DNA of 64,000 nt from positions 21,954,927 to 22,018,926 of the forward strand of contig CM036767.1 in the NCBI GenBank assembly GCA_020796225.1, written 5' to 3'. The notes beneath the pieces are model-generated. The model was not told where the DNA came from, did not search any database, and was given only the letters and a program-made list of their open reading frames with translations. Positions 10,276 through 21,757 of this stretch are shown here, piece after piece (within the stretch, counting starts at the first letter, position 1; the number at the start of each line of letters is the position of its first letter). Position numbers and translations under genes: made by a program. The DNA comes from Arion vulgaris (lineage: Eukaryota > Mollusca > Gastropoda > Stylommatophora > Arionidae).

Positions 10276-12865
10276 ACTGTAACCGGGTTGTTGCCCAGTA
10301 TCGTCACACTGTAACCAGGTTGTTGCCCAGTGTCGTCACACTTTAACCGGGTTGTTGCCCAGTGTCGTCACACTGTAACCAGGTTGTTGCCCAGTGTCGT
10401 CACACTATAACCAGGTTGTTGCCCAGTGTCGTCACACTGTTACCGGGTTGTTGCCCAGTATCGTCAGACTTTTACCGGGTTGTTGCCCAGTGTTGTCACA
10501 CTGTTACCGGGTTATTGCCCAGTGTCGTCACACTGTAACCGGGTTGTCACACTGTAACCGGGTTGTTGCCCAGTGTCGTCACACTGTAACCGGGTTGTTG
10601 TCCAGTATCGTCACACTGTTGTCGAGTTGTTGCCCAGTATCGTCACACTGTAACCGGGTTGTTGCCCAGTGTCGTCACACTGTAACCAGGTTGTTGCCCA
10701 GTGTCGTCACACTGTTACCGGGTTGTTGCCCAGTATCGTCACACTGTTACCGGGTTGTTGCCCAGTGTCGTCACACTGTTACCGTGTTATTGCCCAGTGT
10801 CGTCACACTGTAACCGGTTATGCCCAGTGTCGTCACACTGTAACCGGGTTGTTGCCCAGTATCGTCACACTGTTACCGGGTTGTTGCCCAGCGTCGTCAC
10901 ACTGTTACCTGGTTATTGCCCAGTGTCGTCACACTGTAACCGGGTTGTTGCCCAGTATCGTCACACTGTTACCGGGTTGTTGCCCAGTGTCGTCACACTG
11001 TTACCGGGTTATTGCCCAGTATCGTCACACTGTAACCAAGTTGTTGCCCAGTGTCGTCACACTTTAACCGGGTTGTTGCCCAGTGTCGTCACACTGTAAC
11101 CAGGTTGTTGCCCAGTGTCGTCACACTATAACCAGGTTGTTGCCCAGTGTCGTCACACTGTTACCGGGTTGTTGCCCAGTATCGTCACACTTTTACCGGG
11201 TTGTTGTCCAGTATCGTCACACTGTTGTCGATTTGTTGCCCAGTATCGTCACACTGTAACCGGGTTGTTGCCCAGTGTCGTCACACTGTAACCAGGTTGT
11301 TGCCCAGTGTCGTCACACTGTTACCGGGTTTTTGCCCAGTATCGTCACACTGTTACCGTGTTATTGCCCAGTGTCGTCACACTGTAACCGGGTTATTGCC
11401 CAGTGTCGTCACACTGTAACCGGGTTGTTGCCCAGTATCGTCACAATGTTACCGGGTTGTTGCCCAGTGTCGTCACACTGTTACCGGGTTATTGCCCAGT
11501 GTCGTCACACTGTAACCGGGTTGTTGCCCAGTATCGTCACACTGTTACCGGGTTGTTGCCCAGTGTCGTCACACTGATACCGGGTTATTGCCCAGTATCG
11601 TCACACTGTAACCAGGTTGTTGCCCAGTGTCGTCACACTTTAACCGGGTTGTTGCCCAGTGTTGTCACACTGTAACCAGGTTGTTGCCCAGTGTCGTCAC
11701 ACTTTAACCAGGTTGTTGCACAGTGTCGTCACAATGTTACCGGGTTGTTGCCCAGTATCGTCACACTTTTACCGGGTTGTTGCCCAGTGTTGTCACACTG
11801 TTACCGGGTTATTGCCCAGTGTCGTCACACTGTAACCGGGTTGTCACACTGTAACCGGGTTGTTGCCCAGTGTCGTCACACTGTAACCGGGTTGTTGTCC
11901 AGTATCGTCACACTGTTGTCGAGTTGTTGCCCAGTATCGTCACACTGTAACCGGGTTGTTGCCCAGTGTCGTCACACTGTAACCAGGTTGTTGCCCAGTG
12001 TCGTCACACTGTTACCGGGTTGTTGCCCAGTGTCGTCACACTGTTACCGTGTTTGCCCAGTGTCGTCACACTGTAACCGGGTTGTTGCCCAGTGTCGTCA
12101 CACTGTAACCGGGTTGTTGCCCAGTATCGTCACACTGTTACCGGGTTGTTGCCCAGTGTCGTCACACTGTTACCGGGTTATTGCCCAGTGTCGTCACACT
12201 GTAACCGGGTTGTTGCCCAGTATCGTCACACTGTTACCGGGTTGTTGCCCAGTGTCGTCACACTGTCACCGGTTATTGCCCAGTATCGTCACACTGTTAC
12301 CGGGTTGTTGCCCAGTGTCGTCACACTGTTACCGTGTTATTGCCCAGTGTCGTCACACTGTAACCGGGGTGTTGCCCAGTGTCGTCACACTGTAACCGGG
12401 TTGTTGCCCAGTATCGTAACACTGTTACCGGGTTGTTGCCCAGTGTCGTCACACTGTTACCGGGTTATTGCCCATTGTCGTCACACGTAACCGGGTTGTT
12501 GCCCAGTATCGTCACACTGTTACCGGGTTGTTGCCCAGTGTCGTCACACTGTTACCGGGTTATTGCCCAGTATCGTCACACTGTTACCGGGTTGTTGTCC
12601 AGTGTCGTCACACTGTAACCGGGTTATTGCCCAGTATCGTCACACTGTAACCGGGTTTTTGCCCAGTATCGTCACACTCTAACCGGGTTATTGCCCAGTA
12701 TCGTCACACTGTTATCGGGTTGTTGCCCAGTATCGTCACACTGTTATCGGGTTGTTGCCCAGTATCGTCACACTGTTATCGGGTTGTTGCCCAGTATTGT
12801 CACACTGTAACCGGGTTATTGCCCAGTGTCGTCACACTGTAACCTGGTTATTGCCAAGTATCGTG
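10270..12865. repeat. 32-bp satellite with higher-order structure, about 80 copies
   Basis: The unit is the 19-bp core plus a 13-bp addition around GTTGCCCAGTG (core word TAACCGGGTTGTTGCCCAGT). Variants GTTACC, GTATCG and GTTATTG recur in ordered groups. A ~200-bp group that includes an embedded 19-bp unit and a GTTGTCGAGTTG variant occurs at about 10457-10660 and again at 11753-11960, so larger blocks were copied. Open frames through it arise because three units make 96 bp without stops. They are not called as genes. Confidence 0.95.
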
Positions 12866-13007
12866 GTTTTCTGTTTTTGTCCCTTGGACTGCTCGATGAT
12901 AGCTTTTTAAAAACATTTTATCAAAAAATAGCGATTGACTCATAAAAGCGTGTTCAAATCACAATAAAGCTTACAGTGTTTTATAAAACGTATGTAAAAG
13001 TCTGTCT

Positions 13008-13265
13008 CCTTCTTCTTCTTCCTACGCTTCATATAGACCACATGTTAACCACTCTTTGTGATGTGTATGTAAATTGAGCAGTGTAAGTTGTGCCAGTTAT
13101 GGGCCTACAAGTAGGCAAGCACATCAGATTTCTGAGATGCTTTTTTATTTACTATGATAGCTTCCCTAAGCCCCTACTTCAATTGCCTCTTACGGCATGC
13201 CTTGTAGGTCGCACTGTTACTATTCTTTGCTCCCCTTGCGAGACCGGCAACACGCGGGCGAGTCT
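13008..13265 (-). mobile_element. SINE2 copy 2
   Basis: Full-length inverse copy. The tail is CTTCTTCTTC at 13010 and the head is near 13262 (TTGCGAGACCGGCAACACGC). It follows the satellite by about 150 bp. Bases 13265-13740 hold nothing recognised. Confidence 0.8.
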
Positions 13266-13739
13266 CCATCAAACATGAATTTCCCATTTCCAGCTGAGCC
13301 GGTCGGTCTTACTTAGCATAAGACAGTGGTCATCATTCACCAAATAGATTTGACAAGAATATAACATTAAAGTAACTGGTGTTTCTAAGAAGTCTATGAC
13401 TATATAAAAAGTTAATTGTATATCCTTTACAGGACTTTGCGAATCAAACCCAGCTTTTAAAGCTGTTTGTGATTTTTCTAGACATTATTACGTTCAATAG
13501 TTTGCCATTGCTTTCTGAACGGGTGGTGCCATCGTCTTTTATAAAAATCCACACAAAACAATTTGCAATGAAACTGTCCGAAGCATGACTACACATAACT
13601 TATATCTATGATAATATTTATGCAAGTATTTACTGTTTAGAAATAATAAATAATGTATGTCAGGACAATTCAAGTATCAGTTCAGAAAATATAATGCAGT
13701 ACATGCAATATGTTGTTGTCAATGGTATCATAATTAAAG

Positions 13740-14173
13740 AATTGATTGATTGATATGACCATTATCATTGCACTTCGGTGAGTAACCATGTGTGCTCCGA
13801 TCTCTTTCTTAAACAGGAATATCTCAGCTGTAGCGCACGCACTTCGTAGCACCAGCGAGAGTCCCCGATCTAATATTGAAGATGATAAAGATATTTGTGT
13901 AGGAATTATATTTTAAATATTTCTAATGAGTTTTGCCAGGGCAACTACTTTCCAGTCTGCTCTTCTCGCTTTAGAACTCCCACGAGTTTTTTCATGTGTT
14001 CAAATTGAACACGGGAACTGAGTTTTATCTCCGTCTCTGATAGGACTAGGAACTCGATCTCACCTACACTGAGATCAGGGTTCTCTGGAGAAATATCCAG
14101 ATGGCTCCACAAGGTAGTGAATCTAGTACATTTGGCAGCAGATACGAGCAGCTAGCATCTACGCCACAGAGAG
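13740..14173 (-). mobile_element. SINE1 copy 2
   Basis: Full-length, with the ATTGATTGATTG tail at low coordinates and the tRNA-like head (CTACGCCACAGAGA on plus) at the high end. Confidence 0.9.
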
Positions 14174-14204
14174 CCCCTCAATGAGAGAATGTGTGTGTGC
14201 GTAC

Positions 14205-14500
14205 AGAAGAGACTTATATACCATTAAACTGTGTGCCTGGGATCGAGAAAAAAACATATAGTGTATGTGTGTGGAGAAGAGAAGTTAAGAGTGTATGTGT
14301 GTGGGAAAGAGTCATACAGATAGTGTAAGCGTGTGGGAAGAGACAGAAAAGATAAAATAGGTGTGTGGGAAGAGACAGAAAAGATAAAATAGGTGTGTGG
14401 GAAGAGACAGAAAAGATAAAATAGGTGTGTGAGAAGAGACATAAAAGATAAAATAGGTGTGTGAGAAGAGACATAAAAGATAAAATATGTGTGTGAGTAG
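14205..14500. repeat. 32-bp tandem repeat in a purine-rich tract
   Basis: The unit AGATAAAATAGGTGTGTG plus GGAAGAGACAGAA repeats about five times at 14335-14490, with decayed units before it (14205-14335). Bases 14500-14815 hold nothing recognised. Confidence 0.85.
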
Positions 14501-14821
14501 AGCCGTAAAGATAGATAGTGTATGTGGAAAAAAAACAAAAGAATAAAAAAGTATTTTGGAGAGAAAAAAAGCTTAGAGAAAGTGCGAGCGAGAGAAAGAG
14601 ATATAAAAATAGATACTGTATAAGGTATGAGAAAATGACATATTTATTGGCCTATTTAAAAAAAAATAACATACACTGCAGTTCGTCAACGGTATGTATG
14701 TCTATATGTCATTATGTACATATGTCTACATTACATTCCAAGAGTAATGAAAACATTGTGCAAATTTGTCATGCTCATATGTACCGGAATCTATTCTTCT
14801 AATATTCCCTATTTTTTGTGC

Positions 14822-15535
14822 AGGATGCCAACTGTGGTTTATCTGACCGACTATTGTTTCTTCTTAAGTTGTCTCTGTGTGGCAGTAGAGGATGCCAACT
14901 GTGGTTATCTGACCGACTATTGTTTGTTCTTAAGCTGTCTCTGTGTGGCAGTAGAGGATGTCAACTGTGGTTATCTGACCGACTATTGTTTCTTCTTTGT
15001 TGTCTCTGTGTGGCAGTAAAGGATGCCAACTGTGGTTATCTGACAGACTATTGTTTGTTCTTAAGCTGTCTCTCTGTGGCAGTAAAGGATGCCAACTGTG
15101 GTTATCTGACCAACTATTGATCCTACTTAAGCTGTCTATCTGTGGCAGTAGAGGATGCCAACTGTGGTTTATCTGGCCGACTATTGTTTCTTCTCAAGTT
15201 GCCTCTCTGTGGCAGTAGAGGATGCCAACTGTGGTTATCTGACCGACTATTGTTTGTTCTTAAGCTGTCTCTCTGTGGCAGTAAAGGATGCCAACTGTGG
15301 TTATCTGACCAACTATTGATCCTACTTAAGTTGTCTATCTGTGGCAGTAGAGGATGCCAACGGTGGTTATCTGACCAACTATTGATCCTACTTAAGCTGT
15401 CTATCTGTGGCAGTAGAGGATGCCAACTGTGGTTTATCTGGCCGACTATTGTTTCTTCTCAAGTTGCCTCTCTGTGGCAGTAGAGGATGCCAACTGTGGT
15501 TATCTGACCGACTATTGTTTTTCTAAGTTGTCTCT
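14822..15535. repeat. 66-bp array ending in a SINE1 head, about 11 copies
   Basis: The units start GGATGCCAACTGTGGTTATC and end CTCTGTGGCAGTAGAGG. The last 18-20 bp of each unit equal the first bases of SINE1, and the array runs directly into a SINE1 copy at 15531. The repeat therefore consists of SINE1 flank plus the start of SINE1. Confidence 0.9.
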
Positions 15536-15838
15536 CTGTGGCAGTAGAGGTTAGCTGCTCGCCTCTCGTGTCAAAGGTAACTGGTTCGCTCCCTCGTAGA
15601 GCCATTGGGATATATTTTAGAGATCACTGATCTCAGTGTAGGGGAGATCGAGTTCCAAGTCCTATCTACGACGATAAAATGTAGATTCTGTGTTCAATTT
15701 AAGCACGTAGAAGAACCCTTGGCAGTTCACAATCGAGAAGAGCAGGCTGGAAAGCTATTGACCGGGCAAAATTCATTAGAAAAAGATTAAAAATAAAATG
15801 TCTACAAAGTATCTCCACTATCTTCAAAATTTCTTCAA
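15531..15838 (+). mobile_element. SINE1 copy 3, 3'-truncated
   Basis: Head TCTCTGTGGCAGTAGAGGTT with the B-box-like GGTTCGCTCC, body with GATCTCAGTGTAGG, stopping before the 3' tail at about 15838. It is fused to the 66-bp array on its 5' side. Confidence 0.85.
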
Positions 15839-15924
15839 GTGCTTGAGGACCCCCTATGAGTAACTCTGGTACCATCGGGGGTCCGCTGATCCTCAGTTTG
15901 GGAAATGCTTATCTATAATGCCAC

Positions 15925-16110
15925 CAACGTAATGGATTAGCAAAATGCGTGAGCGTTCAGCTATCGACTAGGACACAAGAGAGATGTGAGTTCAATCTCA
16001 CACTTGACATCCCACACGGTGATCAGGAATTGGCTATGCTCTCTCCTACATACTGGGTCCTAGAAATGTAAAGAGACAGGGACTTCGTATCTTAAGATCT
16101 GAAAAAGGTT
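15925..16110 (+). mobile_element. SINE3 copy 1
   Basis: Shares ACACAAGAG..GTGAGTTCAATCTCAC, a CCCACACG..GAGGAA-like block and ATAAGATCTGAAAA-type words with 45262-45420 and 49560-49725. GAGTTCAATCTC is a B-box-like sequence, so a tRNA-derived SINE is likely. Confidence 0.6.
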
Positions 16111-16229
16111 AGGAACATTTTTTTTAAAAGTATCTATATAGTACCACTGACGAATGTGCGCAATGCCTTGAATGTATAGACATTTCATGTACTAAATTTG
16201 TTATGATCACGATATCGTGAGGCTATTCT

Positions 16230-16620
16230 CAATACTAAAAGCATGCATATTTCCAATGGCAACGTATGGGTGTAAAGCAGAGGCACTTAACAAGGAAGTA
16301 GAAAAACATATACGTGCTTTTTAATTTAAGTGCTACAGAAGAGTTCTACGTATATCATGGACAGAGAAGATAACAAATAGATTAATCCAGAAATAACTCT
16401 AAATCAAAGAAAATTGGCTGATGCTACAAATATGAAAGAGAAAATTTAAGTATTTTAAACATATAGAGAGATACGAAGTGTGGAAGACCACTATGGAAGG
16501 AGGCATCTAGGCAGAGATGAAAAGAAGAAGAAAACCACAGAGAAGATGGATGCAAGATGTAACTGATGATTTGAGTATGTCGGCTGCAGAGGCGACATGT
16601 GTGGACAGTCTATCTTCACT
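16230..16620 (+). mobile_element. LINE-A 3'-end fragment
   Basis: The plus strand retains broken pieces of the LINE-A C-terminus: CYRRVLRISWTE-like, then KYFKHIERYE, then RRKPQRRWMQDV. Several stops and shifts are present. The copy is 5'-truncated. Confidence 0.75.
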
Positions 16621-17100
16621 ACACACACACATACCAAACGTCCGAACTAACATGTCAACAAACGTTCGTGGAAATCCATCTCATCTTCTCCAGTCGATAC
16701 GGCACATGTTGATGATCATTATATACATCACAACAACAAAACATTTTATATTGGAAGCTATAGTAATCAATAAATACACACATAAATAACACATAAACAC
16801 TTCTCTCAGCGAATATGTAATAAAAATAGGATGAACATATATGTGTTTTATTAGGAAAGGTATTTAGAGATATTAATTCACAAACGATAAATAAGGATAC
16901 ACCTATGATTGATAAATATTCTGTTATTTATTCTGTTATTGTATATTTTGTTAATATCATGGGTTACACTAATTAAATCATCGACAATGAATATTAATAT
17001 ATTCCACTTTGAGGAAATGTTTGAGATTACATAATTATCCGTTACAGAATCTGAACAAATAGACATAGACTGCAAGAACATTGTTGTCTTGCTTACTGTA
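16620..17100. other. No feature recognised
   Basis: AT-rich sequence with short simple repeats. No gene or known repeat is identified. Confidence 0.4.
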
Positions 17101-17104
17101 AGGT

Positions 17105-17170
17105 AAGCCGCAGTAGCGTAGTTGTTAGAGAACTCGCTTCATAGGCTAGTGGTCTATCTATCCTTTATTC
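17105..17170 (+). mobile_element. tRNA-like fragment
   Basis: GCAGTAGCGTAGTTGTTAGA resembles a tRNA 5' half with an A-box. No B-box follows within tRNA distance, so it is probably a SINE remnant. Confidence 0.35.
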
Positions 17171-17560
17171 TCTAATCCTGTTTTGACTTTCAGCGTCATG
17201 TCGAGCAAGCGAGTACCTGGAGCGAGCCTCTCTATGCGCCTTGTCTTTCTTTCTCTTCTCTAATCCTGATGTGCCCCACAGCTTCACGGTAAAAAGAGAT
17301 TTATAGCACGGTCTTTTGTGTACGCTTCCTAAACAGTGTCTTTCGTCACCTCTGGTATATCTGCGGTGCACCTTTAACGTGGCCATCCCTTTGCTTTGTA
17401 TCCACTGTATCGGAGAAACATTGATTTTTGAGGTGCACTGTCTCTTTTGAATCTACCTATGTGGCCGAAACAATTAATTTGTTGTTTCTTGATGAAGTTT
17501 AGTACTGGTGTTTTTTCCAGATGTCTTCTTTTCCTAATGTCTTTATTTTTGGGATATGGT
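17165..17560 (-). mobile_element. LINE-B 3'-end fragment
   Basis: Minus-strand reading: NFIKKQQINCFGHIGR, then PQKSMFLRYSGYKAKG, then SGLEKRKKDK. This matches the C-terminal block of the LINE-B copy at 49.7-50.8 kb (FIKKQQIKWFGHISRLPTG, RYNGYKAKGRPRKR). 5'-truncated and stop-interrupted. Bases 17560-17985 hold nothing recognised. Confidence 0.75.
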
Positions 17561-17984
17561 GTATGAAAAAGAAGGAAGATACAGACTAAAAGTCTGTATT
17601 AAATGTTTTTATGATATATTTCATCATTTGTTTTTGCCCTTCTGTGTTATTGTATGCATTCTTTGCCTACGGTTAGAACATGAGGTTAGTTTGAGATAAA
17701 AACGTAACGAAGTAACACTGCATTCTTTCATCGTATCTATTTAACACGTACGCTGGAACTGTCATGAGAAATGTTACAGAAGATAGCAAAAAGCAACAAT
17801 GGGATCCGTTTGTAATCTGAGAAAGAGAAATACCTGCACCAAAATAGGTTCTGAATAAATTGTTCCTGTCAACATTGCACAAGGAAGGCAACATCTATAT
17901 TTCAATGTGGATACAAAAAAATAATGAGAACTAATCAAACAAGAGAGGCAAACAATATATACATCTATAATGTTTTTTTCATTC

Positions 17985-18405
17985 TTTTCTCTACTGGTGT
18001 TTTGTCTGACAACGTTAAGATAGGACGAGATTTATAGAGGGTTTTTCTGTGCTTTTCCCACACAATGTTTTTTTTCAATACCTCTGTTATTTCTGAGTTC
18101 CACCTTTTACATGGACGGGCTTTTATTTTGTACCCACTGAATTAGAGTAACATTGTTCTTAGAAGCGCACTTTGTGTTGACAATCTGCTTATATAATAAT
18201 AGTAATAATAATAATAATTATACCTACCATTCGTTATACATAAGACCAGCAAGCAATTTTTCCATACCGCTCTATCCTGGGCAACTCGCGCAATCTCCTC
18301 CATGAAAATAAAATCAATATTTCTTGCTTATATTGCCGAACCATTAAATTTGTTTCTTGATGGAGTTCAGTAAAGTCAATGCTTTCCTGTTTGTTGTCAA
18401 TGGCT
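17985..18405 (-). mobile_element. LINE-B 3' fragment interrupted by another LINE end
   Basis: 17990-18190 and 18330-18405 align in series with the LINE-B copy at 17250-17560. The 140 bp between them (18192-18330) are foreign: an AAT-rich simple repeat plus, on the minus strand, MEEIARVAQDRAVWKNC, the end of a different LINE (LINE-H). It is therefore a nested insertion. Confidence 0.65.
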
Positions 18406-18526
18406 GTCTATTTTCTGTCTATGTTTACCAGTCACCTATTTCTCATTTCATGTTTAAATGCTGGCCATGAACATCAGACTGGGATTTGTAATCTATGATT
18501 GTTTATTTCGTTTATTCGTTAACTCA

Positions 18527-18783
18527 ACCCGTGTGTTGACGGGACTCTCGTGGGGAGCAAAGAATAATAACACTGTGACTTCATGTCGTAAGAAGTGATT
18601 GAGGTAGAGACCTAGGGAGTTACCTTAGTAAATACAAAGTATTGCAGAAATCGCATATGCTGGCCTACTTGTAGGCGACAAACTGGCACAAGGTACAATC
18701 GCTCTTATCATCAGCTCACATACAAATCACAAAGAGTGGTTTAACAAGTGATCGTTATGGAGCTTTCTAAGAAGAAGAAGATT
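18527..18783 (+). mobile_element. SINE2 copy 3
   Basis: Full-length copy with head GTGTGTTGACGGGACTC, GGAGCAAAGAATAATA, GCCTACTTGTAGGCG and an AAGAAGAAGA tail. Confidence 0.8.
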
Positions 18784-18794
18784 CGTTAACCCAG

Positions 18795-18865
18795 TCCTTG
18801 CAACATTACCGATTTACTAAATTGCAACATTACCGATTTACTAAATTGCAACATTACCGATTTCA
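18795..18865. repeat. 24-bp tandem repeat, 3 copies
   Basis: Unit TTGCAACATTACCGATTTAC plus TAAA. Confidence 0.9.
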
Positions 18866-19174
18866 TACAACATTTCCAGACGATATGCATCATTTCGGTT
18901 AGCAAACAAAGACAAGATAGATAGATTCACAAATATATAGACAGATAATGATGAAGAAAATGCTGATTTATAATATAGAAGTATAGTGCAAAATTTAACC
19001 AAAATTGTAAGCAAAAAATGAACTGTCATTACTGACTTTATTTCCGCTTTTTAGGGCGGTTTAGGACAACTATGAGACATGAGCTGGAGGAATGTAAAGG
19101 CTGCATGACTAGTACAGTCATCACGAAACTGTTCAGATTAGCATTTTTCTGTTATGCCTCCGACATAAAAAAAA

Positions 19175-19250
19175 TGCCTTGTCGTTACGTGGATTGAACA
19201 CCGACCTTACACATGGGTGTCATGTTCTAACCCATTTGGCCTGGCACTAC
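19175..19250 (-). mobile_element. tRNA-like SINE remnant
   Basis: The minus strand shows GGCCAAATGGGTTAGAACAT as an A-box region, with GGTGTTCAATCC (B-box-like) about 30 nt later. The surrounding 18870-19430 holds nothing else recognised. Confidence 0.4.
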
Positions 19251-19429
19251 TAAAGAAAAAACAAAGAAACAAATTAAGGAAAGAAATATTTGTTATCTCG
19301 TACGATCTAATTCATGCTTATTGGCATAATTATAAACACATTTAGCGACCATCATTTCTTCTTTGTGGCGATGTGTGCATTTAGGATAAGAAATAATAAA
19401 TAATTGAAAATTAAGAGTATATCAACGAT

Positions 19430-19620
19430 CTCATCTGGTTGGCCAACTTGGCTGACATAACGATATTTTCCGAAATGAAGCAATGCCAGCTTCCATAGTA
19501 ACAAAAGACGCACAACAAATAGACGCAATCTCTGAATGGAGGATTAAGTAAGATGCAAAAAATATGGACCTGTTTTGTGAATAGGAATGGAAAAAAAAAT
19601 ATAAAAAGTATAATGTTTCT
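19430..19620 (+). mobile_element. Possible LINE reverse-transcriptase fragment
   Basis: The plus strand reads LAD-ITIFSE, then DAQQIDAISEW, resembling the catalytic LADDI block and the following ...IxxWCxxW region of Jockey/I-type LINEs. It is short and broken, so this is a weak call. Confidence 0.35.
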
Positions 19621-19639
19621 TTTAAAGGAATTAATCTAA

Positions 19640-19805
19640 AAACATTGAGTTACATTTATCTATCATCGTAAAGACATTTAGTTGCTTTTATCCATCATCG
19701 TAAAGACATTGAGTTGCATTTATCCATCATCGTAAAGACATTGAGTTGCATTTATCCATCATCGTAAAGACATTGAGTTGCATTTATCCATCATCGTAGC
19801 GACGA
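19640..19805. repeat. 32-bp tandem repeat, 5 copies
   Basis: Unit CATTTATCCATCATCGTAAA plus GACATTGAGTTG. Confidence 0.95.
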
Positions 19806-19854
19806 ATATAAAGGAGAACGACGATAATGTGAAGAATAACAAGAATCAAATAGT

Positions 19855-20425
19855 TCTAGAACATGGGTTTCCAAAGTGGGTGCTACCGCCTCCAATGGGC
19901 GCTGAAGCCTTCCAGGAGGGGTTGGGGCAATAGTGGGTTCAGAAGCGTCTAGATGGAGTTTCTTCTCGTGGTTTTGCGATTGAATAATCATTTAAAATTT
20001 TAATTCTGCATTTTAATTCATCTTATGCCCATCATACACAATGCATTTTTTCATCAATTTTCTATTTCATGTATATTATCATTTGAAAATTGACTACGTA
20101 TGACAGAAATATATATCAATTTTCCATGTAAAAGTGAAAATAGAGCATGTATATATTTATGTGGGGGAGGGGACACGTTGGCAAACTGTTATAATGGGGA
20201 GGGGCGTTACAAAGTTTATGTCGTGCAAAGTGGGCGGTGGGGCGTTACAAAGTGTATGTCGTGCAAAGTGGGCGGTGGGGGCGTTACAAAGTTTATGTCG
20301 TGCAAAGTGGGCGGGGGGGGCGTTACAAAGTTTATGTCGTGCAAAGTGGGTGGTGGGGGCGTTACAAAGATTATGTCGTGCAAAGTGATCGTGGGCCGAA
20401 AAAGTTTGAGTACCTATGTTTTACA
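19855..20425 (+). mobile_element. hAT-like MITE with internal 41-bp expansion
   Basis: The left end GGGTTTCCAAAGTGGGTGCT and right end (reading AGGTACTCAAACTTTTTCGG inverted) match the hAT pattern GGTTCTCAAA. The body shares TGCGATTGAATAATCATTT and GACAGAAATATATATCAATT with the copy at 51485 and, inverted, with the one at 53880. In this copy a ~41-bp block (GGGCGTTACAAAGTTTATGT plus CGTGCAAAGTGGGCGGTGG) is repeated about five times at 20200-20390. The 51.5-kb copy has it once. Confidence 0.75.
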
Positions 20426-20644
20426 ATAATGGTAGTATTCTACATGGTCTTTATGTCGTCATGTTTACTGTCCCTCACACCTTTATTCATGTAGCATTTC
20501 ATATGCAGAACAGCCTGCTGGAAAGTATCTCTATCCAGTCCTTCATTGACAAGTTGATACGGTTTTTAATGTTATCTTGTCACTATAGTTTTGCTCATCC
20601 TCTGACGTATGTTCCATTATTGACTTCTCTAAGACATCATCAAC

Positions 20645-21080
20645 ATCAGCATGCATCAACATTGTACTCTTTGCCTCAGGAGACAATAGGTTTCACGTCA
20701 AGCAGTTTGTTCTGTGCTGAATCACATCAACATTGTACTCTTTGCCTCAGGAGACAATAGGTTTCACGTCAAGCAGTTTGTTCTGTGCTGAATCACATCA
20801 ACATTGTACTCTTTGCCTCAGGAGACAATAGGTTTCACGTCAAGCAGTTTGTTCTGTGCTGAATCACATCATCATTGTACTCTTTGCTTCAGGAGACAAT
20901 AGGTTTCACGTCAAGCAGTTTGCTCTGTGCTGAATCACATCATCATTGTACTCTTTGCTTCAGGAGACAATAGGTTTCACGTCAAGCAGTTTGTTCTGTG
21001 CTGAATCACATCATCATTGTACTCTTTGCTTCAGGAGACAATAGGTTTCACGTCAAGCAGTTTGCTCTGTGCTGAATCAA
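20645..21080. repeat. 71-bp tandem repeat, 6 copies
   Basis: The unit contains ATTGTACTCTTTGCCTCAGG and GGTTTCACGTCAAGCAGTTT. A single diverged unit lies at about 31880-31950. Confidence 0.95.
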
Positions 21081-21184
21081 TCTCTATTTTGGAGCCCAGC
21101 TCCCATGTATGAGACCTGTGCTCAATTCACGGTAAGGCTAAAGATTTTTTTCTGTTGTGGGTATAAATAAAAAATCTTCATCTG

Positions 21185-21302
21185 AACAACTTCGCGACGA
21201 CTGCACTATCGATGCGGCCATTAACTTTCTCAGGCTCACGTCCCACCTATCCTACACTGCCCTAAAAGTGGTACTCCAGACAGTAATAACAGGTTTTTAA
21301 AA
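21185..21302. repeat. Dispersed repeat R6, copy 1
   Basis: About 115 bp with GACTGCACTATCGATGCGGC and CTGCCCTAAAAGTGGTACTC recur with divergence at 39350-39475 (GATTGCACTAGCCATGCGAC, CGCCCTAACAAGCGGTACTA). Confidence 0.65.
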
Positions 21303-21475
21303 TTCTTGCTGCTTGTGAAACTGGAAACTGGGACTGATACACAGGATGGTCTCTCTGCCATTCGTACGCTATTTTGCCTCAAATATGATAGTGTTTTTCT
21401 TTTCTATCTTCTAATCACTGTGACAATGAATGGGACATATTATTTCCCTTTAACGAGACATGCTATTGTTTATTA

Positions 21476-21757
21476 CACCAAAGTTCCTCGACACTCAGGT
21501 CTTGTAGGGTTAATAGATCATGTTCCTCGACACTCAGATATTGTAGGGTTAATAGATCATGTTCCTCGACACTCAGGTCTTGTAGGGTTAATAGATCATG
21601 TTCCTCGACACTCAGATATTGTAGGGTTAATAGATCATGTTCCTCGACACTCAGATCTTGTAGGGTTAATAGATCATGTTCCTCGACACTCAGGTCTTGT
21701 AGGGTTAATAGATCATGTTCCTCGACACTCAGGTCTTGTAGGGTTAATAGATTATGT
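21476..21757. repeat. 39-bp minisatellite, left part, 7 copies
   Basis: Unit TGTTCCTCGACACTCAGG plus TCTTGTAGGGTTAATAGATCA. The same array resumes at 23690 after an rDNA-containing block. Confidence 0.95.

Noticed and set aside
10394..12650. Many overlapping frames with repeated CRHTVTG-type words
   Set aside because: By-products of the 32-bp satellite (three units make 32 codons). Several frames are open at once.
9723..12865. CRISPR-like array
   Set aside because: There are no distinct spacers between repeats and no cas genes. It is a continuous satellite in a eukaryotic context.
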